NCBI GenBank assembly: GCA_036435485.1
Contig: CM071600.1
Coordinates: forward strand, 65,655,546 to 65,719,545
Direction of reading: 5' to 3'
Length of the DNA stretch: 64,000 bases
DNA from: Saposhnikovia divaricata
Taxonomy: Eukaryota; Streptophyta; Magnoliopsida; Apiales; Apiaceae
Shown: one piece after another, positions 56,845 to 64,000 of the stretch
Numbering within the stretch: the first letter of the stretch is position 1
Layout: each line of letters starts with the position of its first letter
Translations under genes and position numbers: made by a program
The notes under the pieces: generated by a model
What the model saw: only the letters and a program-made list of their open reading frames with translations
What the model was told of the DNA's origin: nothing
Database searches by the model: none

Positions 56845-58124
56845 ATTATTTTTAAAAGAAGAAAGAAAAATTAAAAATGCCAAGCTCTAATTTTAAAAAA
56901 AGTGATAAGTTATTCAACCCCCCCTTCTAGCTTATCGTACCCACTTTCGGGACATATCATATATATCTCAGGTGGAACAAACAACTCCACTTGAATTTTT
57001 AAATATTGTGAAGTGTTTACATTTGTTTTTGTTTACTTAGCTTTTATATCTCTGTTCTTATCAATACAAACTGTTTAGCCTCAAGAAATTTGAAAGAATT
57101 TAGTCAAGATTGTATTCAACCCCCCTTCTACAATCTTGGGTTGTATTGTTGGAATTCAACACAAATCATAAGCATTGATATTAGTCCATTTGTATTTTGT
57201 GTATCTAAAATACTATACATACTTATCAATAAATGAACAATCAAGAATGTTATAATTACTTGTTGTGAAAAAAACATTATAAACAATGACATGTGCCTTG
57301 TACGGGTTATTATCATTCATTTAATCAGCTAAATTACTAGCATTTCCAGGTTAATAACATATTACACACATGAATAATTAATTAAGCTGCATTTGCTATA
57401 CTTGAGACATTGCACCTTATTTATCCATAAACAAATAAAGAATGCTAAAATTACGTGTTGTACAAAAAGGAACTAACTTACACACAACCATATCATATTA
57501 CCCTTTTCAAGGTTGCACTCATTATTTACAATTTATTATATATTTTTCACAGTTAACAACGACGTATTTAAAATTGACTATCCTTTTAGGCCATTCAAAA
57601 TGCGTTTTACAATTTTCAATGTATTTAAATGTTGTGTTTCCTATTATTTATAATTTTCAACTAAATCCACATAAATTATATTGTACACGAAATGAAGTAA
57701 GGATATTAGAACAAAATAAGTCATAGACAAATAAAGGTGTATAAAATTAAATTGATGTTTTTCGGATAACATTATTGCACCCGTATTCGGTACTACTAGA
57801 AAATAACTTGTGCCTCGCACATGGACATATCCTTACTTATATATCAACCAACTTAACAGAATAAATATATTTCGTTATCACACGGAAATATGTATGTGAC
57901 CTTATCTTCATTTAAAAAATGTTTAGGCTATTTCTAAAAATATCCTCAACTTGTGTGTGAACATATATGTAATATGGTAAAAAAAAATGATAAATAACAA
58001 GAGATTAGTTTTCCCGAGGTTATCTTATATAAAATTCTTGAGATTTAAATTTTTTTTCATATAAATACATGAGGATGTTATTGTAATTACAGAAGATTTG
58101 TCATAACTATTTTATATAAAAAAA
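56845..58124. other. Spacer with LTR-end-like words
   Basis: attcaacccccccttcta (near 56915) and attcaaccccccttctacaa (near 57114) resemble 3' ends of some plant Copia LTRs. No complete element could be drawn. Confidence 0.4.
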
Positions 58125-60176
58125 CATTTCTAGAAAAACCCCCTACAACATCGGTTTTTGGCCGATGTTAAAAGTGTTTTGAAACCGATGTCTTTGTCGG
58201 TGTAGATAAAGGGGGGGGGTCTATAACATCGATTCCTGACCGATGTCAAAGATGACTATAGACATCGGTTCCCATAAAGAAACTGATGTCTTTCCTGCTG
58301 TTTAACATCGGTTTCTATATAAGAACTGATGTTTAATACAAGTTTAGACATCGACTGATTAAATAAACGATGTTTAATACAACCATTAACATTAGTTTTT
58401 GTAACATAATAGATGTTTAATATTTCCTTTAACATCGGTTCTTGTTACAAAACCGATGTTTAATACTTGTATATGTACCACCTTTAACATCGATTAAAAA
58501 TTTTAATATGATGTTATTTCTGCTTTTTTACATCGATTTTCACTTATATGTGTTGTTAATTTTGCTTGATTGCATACATTATTCCTCCTGTGTATTCAAC
58601 AGCTAGAACCAAAACAACAACAAAAAAGCTAAACAAACAAAACTTGGATGACATTTCTCAACTATTCATTACCAAATACCACATTCATTACAACAAAACA
58701 AGAAAGTTTAGTTCCAATACAAGATTACCATCCGACATATATAACCAACCGGCAAACTTTCAAACCCAAAAGAATCCAAGTTTTAAATAAATGGGACTAT
58801 CAAACAACCCACAAAACTAACCGATGACATAGCTATAAGCACTTGAACATCGGACATGTTTTTACTACTTAGAATAGATCCCCTTGGCAGCCACTAGGAA
58901 GAAAGGGAGCTGATTGAGCGAGTGCCAAGTTGAGGCAACGTATTGCTCAGTCACTGGCTCATACTTAGAATAGATCCTCTTGGCAGCAGGCTCGTACTTA
59001 GCATATGCATTTTTGGCAAGTCCAGAGGCAGTATCCACCAAGTTGACATTCATTACTTCAGATACCACAGACCGAGCAGTAGCAGGAGCATGATAGCTAT
59101 TTCACAGCAGGGGGAACAAGACTATCCAACTTGTGAACAAATTCATCAACCTGCAAATATATATAAAGGGGCCATATGAACCATGGAAGCAAAAAGAAAT
59201 TAAAAGGACAAAATATGATGTGTGTACAACTGAACAAAGCATTTAATCGGCCAACTACATGTCGATTCAAAAAAAAATCGTAAAGATTATCAGGGGATTG
59301 TAAACATAAAAAATATATAGAAAGTTCTCAGGGACTATAATCAAACACTTTTAGTCATGCTGCATAGAAATATATACATAATTAAATGCAGCAATAGAAT
59401 ATAGATACAGTTATAAATACCTTACCAAACAAAGTTGTAAATGGAACCTTAAAGCTCAATGCAAGCAAAGCTCCAATCAACCAGAGCAGTGAAGTGGGCT
59501 TCGATCTGAATGATTAAGCACGAGATTTCAGTTGAGACTGAAAGAGAGAGTGAAGGAGATCTGAAAAATAGCTATCTAGGGTTCTTCAGAGATGTGAGTT
59601 AAGTTCGAGAGGGGAGAGGGAGAGAACTAAATAGGGTTTATAATTGAGTAAATTAGGGTTTCTTACCGTGAAGAAAGCTTTGGGTTGTAAATCGAACCAA
59701 GATCCAAGCTCCGATTCGTTAAATATATCGTCAAATTCATGCTTAATTGAACCTAAATTGAACTAATTAATTTAAAAGAGATAAGAGAGATAGAGAGAGG
59801 GAGATAGTGAGAGAGAGAGAGAGGGAGAGAGCTGAGAGAGAGAGAGGGGGAGAGAGAGAGAGAGAGAGAGAGAGGCGGCTGAGAGTGAGAGAGGGAGAAG
59901 AAAAGTGAGAGAGTATGGATGCAAAATGGGGGGAAGTGAAATTTCGTATAAGGAGAAATGAAATTTTGTTTGTGTAATAAAGGGGGAAGGTATGTGTACG
60001 CGTTAGTTTTTTATTTTTTAAAAAGGAGATTAGACAACGGTTGTTATAACAAGCGATGTCTGAAATATGCTTTAACATCGGTAAAGTAACAACCGATGTC
60101 TAAAACACTTTTAACATCAGTGAAATTTCTAACTGATGTTATAGGTGTGATGTTATATCTACCTTTTCTAGTAATG
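58125..60176. mobile_element. CACTA element carrying a gene fragment
   Basis: The left end CATTTCTAGAAAA and the right end read backwards CATTACTAGAAAA match at 12 of 13 bases, close to CACTACTAGAAAA. Subterminal copies of acatcggtttttggccgatg occur in both orientations at 58149-58545 and 60010-60165, the same words as in the CACTA element at 39444. GA-rich runs lie at about 59775-59930. No transposase frame is present. The flanks (aaa / aat) make only a weak 3-bp duplication. The interior holds a REF/SRPP exon fragment. Confidence 0.85.
58865..59150 (-). pseudogene. REF/SRPP-like gene fragment inside CACTA
   Basis: On the minus strand a tttgcag acceptor is followed by VDEFVHKLDSLVPPAVK, then a stop and a one-base shift, then HAPATARSVVSEV and VDTASGLAKNAYAKYEPAAK, RIYSKYEPVTEQYVASTWHS, LNQLPFF. 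This is the conserved core of rubber elongation factor / small rubber particle proteins, which coat rubber particles or lipid droplets. Only part of a coding exon plus the adjoining intron end is present. The last codons (VAAKGIYSK) repeat the AAKRIYSK segment, suggesting a small internal duplication. It cannot make a whole family member. Confidence 0.85.
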
Positions 60177-60924
60177 AATTTGAGGTAATCTTAGGAACTT
60201 TATTCTCAAATAACAATACATTATGTATTAAACAAACATAAATCTGATCAAATTTATGAAGTGATCGAAACAGTATTTTAGTCTATTATTTTTTTTATAT
60301 GGAACTTATCTTTACTGTGGTGTCTCTTGACACAAAACCGGCTACAACTACCGATAATAAAAAAGTATTTATCGAAAAAAAGAGAAAATGCCCCAAATGT
60401 CACAATTCTAAACTAATTGGTTCAAAATATCACAACTCAGAAAGTTGGCACCAAATATAACACTAAAACATTGTATCGTCTAGCGTTTCAATTTTTTTAA
60501 AATTTTTAACGCTGCATCGTGTAATATTTAGGGAGATAAGGGGGTGGGAGACGCTACATCGTATAGCGTTTTCGGGGAAAAGGGGAAGGATGCTGCTTGG
60601 AGTAGCGTTGGGGGAGGGGGCAACGCTATTGGAAGGGGGAGGGGGCAACGCTATTGGAAGGAGTATGGTTTTTTTTTTTTTTTTTTGTAAATATAAAAAG
60701 GGTTTTTTTCAAAAATACTAAAGTTGCAAAACTTTTTCTCAAAAATACGGTTGCAATATTTACAACCTGGTTTGCAACATTTGTAACCTCATTTGCAACC
60801 GATTTTTACCCGCGGTGCCAGCGTTGCAACCTCATTTGCAACTTCAGGTAGTATTTTTGAAAATATTTTCAAAGAGTTAGATATTTTTGTAAATATCACA
60901 TATAAAAATGTATATGAATATAGG
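60177..60924. other. Spacer with short repeats
   Basis: A 26-bp unit (ggagggggcaacgctattgg with flanks) is doubled at 60609-60660. Words such as tttgcaac(c/a)tcatttgcaac recur at 60750-60845. No gene recognised. Confidence 0.5.
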
Positions 60925-60925
60925 G

Positions 60926-60957
60926 TTAGGGTTTAAACCCTAGACCCTAAACCCTAA
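60926..60957. promoter_or_regulatory. Telo-box pair upstream of SWI3A-like gene
   Basis: ttagggttt (60926-60934) and aaacccta(a) copies including 60949-60957 face each other about 590 bases before the start codon. Telo-boxes are bound by TRB-type proteins in plants and are frequent near genes of basic cell functions. Chance or a short interstitial telomere-like repeat is also possible. Confidence 0.4.
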
Positions 60958-61544
60958 CTTATCCTAATTTTTAAAAAATCGGGACTGACTCTCGATTTTT
61001 TAAAAATCAGGGCGCCGGACTTAGTAAAAGAACACAATTTGAATTGACTATTTAATTATAATATTTTAATAGTATTTACAAATACATATTAGCATAAAAA
61101 ATAAAATAAATAAAAATAGGTAACACCACTTAAAGTGATGTTTTGAACCAAAATTGTGTTTTGGGTTCAAAACACCACTTTAAGTAGAGTTTTGGGTAAC
61201 ATCACTTAAACTAGCGATTTGGATTCAAAACACCACTTTATGGTTTAGTGTGATATACTTGGGGGCCATCTTTTCAAATTATAATATTTGGGATCATTTA
61301 ATTTAAAATTGGAATAAATTAGACTAACACCTTAAAAATTTATCAAAAAAAAATATATTTTATAATATTTGTCACCCAAGCGGGGCAGCCTAGTGAGCCC
61401 AAAACTAAGCAATAACCCATATGAAACTAGGATAGTCACGGTCTAACCGATACAAACAACAAAGTCTCCGAGTCATCCATAGATAACATATACGAGTGGA
61501 CAATCTAATAACTCAGCTCGCTACTCAAATCACTCGAGGTCCGA

Positions 61545-62256
61545 ATGGAGAACTCACAGGACCCGAATTTTAAAGAGCTCTACACTATCCCAAGCTACTC
61601 TCGTAAGTATACATACTCTCCCTCCTCACTTTCTCTCCTTTTTTTATCCGTTTTTATATTCAAACCCTAACCCTAATTTTAATTTCGTGCTTATTTTTCT
61701 CCCCCAATTGTTGCATTATTTTTTACTAGGTTGGTTTTCTTGGGACGATATTCACCAAGTAGAACGATACTCCCTGAAAGAATTTTTCGATGCGAGTTCG
61801 ATTACAAGAACCCCTAAAATCTACAAAGAATATAGGGATTTTATTATATCTAAGTATAGGGAAGATCCTAATAGGCGTTTGACATTTTCCGAGGTCCGGA
61901 AGGCGTTGGTAGGAGACATTAGTTTGATTCACAAGGTATTCGTGTTTCTCGAGTCGTGGAATTTGATTAATTTTAATGCGGGGAAGCGAGAAGAGGATGA
62001 TGATTATGTTGGCGGAGAAGATAAGTGGAATGTTAGGGTTGAGGAAGGGGCTCCGTATGGTGTTAAGGTTGTGGCCAATCCGAATTCGTTGAAGCCGGTT
62101 TTACCGCCTCCAGTGTCGGTGAGTGGGGGTGGGAGTGGGGGGATTGTGTCGCCTTTGGCGTCGTTTAAGGATAGGTATGGGGAGTTGGTGAAGAAGAAGT
62201 TGGTCTGCGGGAATTGTAAGGGGAGTTGTGAGTCGGGATGCTATGAGTATACAAAG
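61545..62256 (+). CDS. SWI3A-like SWI/SNF subunit, 5' part
   Basis: Core subunit of plant SWI/SNF chromatin remodelling complexes, acting in the nucleus. Exon 1 is 61545-61602 (MENSQDPNFKELYTIPSYS) and exon 2 is 61730-62256, joined in phase through a GT-AG intron to give 195 residues so far. A SWIRM domain spans about residues 12-100: WFSWDDIHQVE, SSITRTPKIYKEYRDFIISK, RRLTFSEVRKALVGDISLIH, LESWNLINF. The start of a Cys-rich ZZ-like finger follows (CGNCKGSCESGC) at the end of exon 2. The TIPSYS, SITRTPK and PNSLKPVLPPP segments resemble SWI3A more than SWI3B. The SANT domain and C-terminus must lie beyond position 64000. The start ATG is the first in frame and matches the family's short N-terminus. 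Confidence 0.87.
61662..61676 (+). promoter_or_regulatory. Telo-box in first intron of SWI3A-like gene
   Basis: aaaccctaaccctaa, about 60 bases into intron 1, a frequent position for this element near plant transcription starts. Confidence 0.45.
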
Positions 62257-63339
62257 GTACATTGGTGTTATATATAACTGTCTGTTGTGAACTTGTAATA
62301 ATTTGTTATTGCGATGTGTTGCTTTGTGATTTTCATTAGAAGTGTAATATAGTGAGTAATATGATGACAATGTTTTGTCAAAGTTAATGTTTATTCGAGA
62401 CTTGTCTCATTTAAATTTCAGAATGGGGGACATGTGGGTAGAAGTGTCGTTATACAACTACAAATCCCTTCTCTACTCTGTGTTGTCATTACGTGGTGAT
62501 TTGTTGGTGGTCTTATATAATCGACTAATATATTGTGCATTTTATATCTATTTTTACTTATAAAAGTGACTGCATCACAGTAGTACTAAATGATTTCCAT
62601 TTGCATTACTCATGTATTAGTTTCATCTCATCATTATTTTTACTGCTACATGTAAATATTAATTATCACAGTTCGTCATTAAAACTAGTACTATTTGAAG
62701 AATTGAAAACTCTCCTTATCTTTCCTTTAGAAAATTGCATATATATGTATATTCCTTGAAGTAAATTGAATATATATTTTCCTACACTGGCTGTACGTGA
62801 AAGCATTGTTTGTTTTGAAAATTAAATAATCTACTGATACCAGCTTTTACTGGATTTTATCATAAGTAACATTTTTATACATATATATAGTATGTATGTG
62901 TGCCGTATGAACGTATCCCCCGCACTCGAATTCGCATATTTTCATATTTACTGAATTCGCTTGCCCTCGTAATATACACCTCCACACCCGTATCCTTGTT
63001 TCTTAGCTCAAGCATATTCAACATATTGCATCCAATAATAATAATAATCACAAATTGTCACATATATTTTCGAAGGAGAAGATTGCACACACACACACAC
63101 ATTTCTACACTGACTTTAAGGCGTATTCTAAAGCATATTCAACATATTTTAGTACATGAAGCGTATTTGTATAAGCTTTTTTAGATTGCATGTACGAAAA
63201 ATTGAACACAGAACTAACAATTAACATCTTTCCTTTGACGGCACATAAATGTGTATACTTGCGTTTGCTCTATAGATTGGTCTACATGATACATTATGAA
63301 AGAATTGTGGAATTCATAGGCTACACCCAAGAGTTTGGG

Positions 63340-63375
<36 letters not shown>

Positions 63376-64000
63376 GACTTATTGTCTTCCAGATGGTATT
63401 ATTATTGCACCTTTTGCTTTTCATTAACAAACATTCCGGTTTTATCTATAAGAAATTACAATGACTTTGCCAAGGTACTTTAACAGTTTCCGCAATATGT
63501 CATGATTTATAATCTCACAGCGTGTTTATATTTAGCTTGAGAAGTTCTACATATTTGGTGCATACACCTGTGATGCTCTACTCTGGAATTTGTGCCTTAT
63601 CCAGAAATCAATTCTGATTTGTAATGACACTCAAGTAATAATGTTATGATGGTTACGGACTTACGGTAATGAAATTATAAAGTAAATATTAATTTTAGTA
63701 TATAAGGTTATGATGATAAATTGATAATGAGGTAGCAACTGTAGTGGGTATAAATATTAGAGCTATTTATTTGCATCTCGAGCAATACAAATAACATATC
63801 ATTCATGTTAAATCTACTGTTTTAAGCTTTCTAGGAATATTACATGATTGAATAATGTCTTATCAAATTTGGAACTGTTTCAACATGTCAAAATTTAATT
63901 AATTCTTGTATATTAAATTCGGCACCACATTTTAAAGTATTCTTTCATCCTTTTTATTTACTGATCCTTGCTTCAGGATAGGAACTTTGTAATTTGTCTT
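62257..64000 (+). other. Downstream intron(s) of SWI3A-like gene
   Basis: It begins with the gtacat donor after exon 2. No confident further exon was found; attag before AAGTGTAATATAG near 62337 could be an acceptor, but the frame ends soon after. Contains a (CA)n run at 63087-63101 and an (ATT)n run at 63341-63375. Confidence 0.55.

Noticed and set aside
59767..60078. 103-codon minus frame rich in Ser and Leu
   Set aside because: Translation of GA-rich simple sequence inside the CACTA element.
60926..60957. True telomere or interstitial telomeric array
   Set aside because: Only a few imperfect ccctaaa units in opposed orientation; too short to call an array.
62900..63483. Two frames of 94-97 codons after the SWI3A-like exons
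   Set aside because: They run through (CA)n and (ATT)n repeats in an intron and match no SWI3 domain.

Overview
This is nuclear DNA from a flowering plant, most likely a eudicot with a repeat-rich genome. The evidence is spliced genes with GT-AG introns and plant-only families (a clade III SWEET transporter, a SWI3A-type chromatin subunit, a SUB1-like protein), plus plant Copia, Athila/Tat, CACTA, hAT, Stowaway and Au-type SINE elements and AT-rich spacers. The species cannot be named from the sequence. No bacterial, organellar or CRISPR signal was seen.

Layout. 1-6.3 kb: a SINE with clean target-site duplications (TSDs), then a complete Ty1/Copia element with identical LTRs, a perfect 5-bp TSD and one open gag-pol frame. 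7.1-8.9 kb: a six-exon SWEET gene on the + strand. 9.2-14 kb: one end of a CACTA-like element, then a fold-back element split by a second Copia element. The two LTRs of that Copia element are the same sequence but point in opposite directions. 14-19.5 kb: a hAT element with an 8-bp TSD, a Stowaway MITE, SINEs and a 690-bp poly(A) retroposon with a 14-bp TSD.

20.3-36.8 kb: a seven-exon minus-strand gene resembling the plant SUB1 family, with exon 1 about 13 kb from exon 2. That intron holds a relic second copy of exon 1, LTR fragments and an 8.4-kb Athila-like element that has lost pol. The element carries two head-to-head copies of an env-position ORF as a palindrome with 1.66-kb arms. A relic of the last exon lies downstream of the gene.

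37-44.6 kb: a long-TIR element, then a decayed Tat-type Ty3/gypsy element (protease and RNase H fragments, tandem-repeat blocks, 3' LTR) interrupted by a 913-bp CACTA element. 44.6-58 kb: sparse sequence with an unrecognised multi-exon gene remnant, a solo LTR with a 5-bp TSD, two tandem-repeat blocks and a second Stowaway. 58.1-60.2 kb: a second CACTA element of the same family carrying a broken exon of a REF/SRPP (rubber particle / lipid-droplet) gene. 61.5 kb to the end: the 5' part of a SWI3A-like gene that continues past the window.

The three host genes (sugar efflux, a Golgi-type or signalling protein, chromatin remodelling) are unrelated in role; there is no operon or cluster. The main interest is rearranged transposons: the opposite-facing LTRs, the large palindrome inside an intron, and the gene fragment carried by a CACTA element. 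All exon models are read by eye from splice signals, reading phase and family resemblance, with no alignment or expression data.
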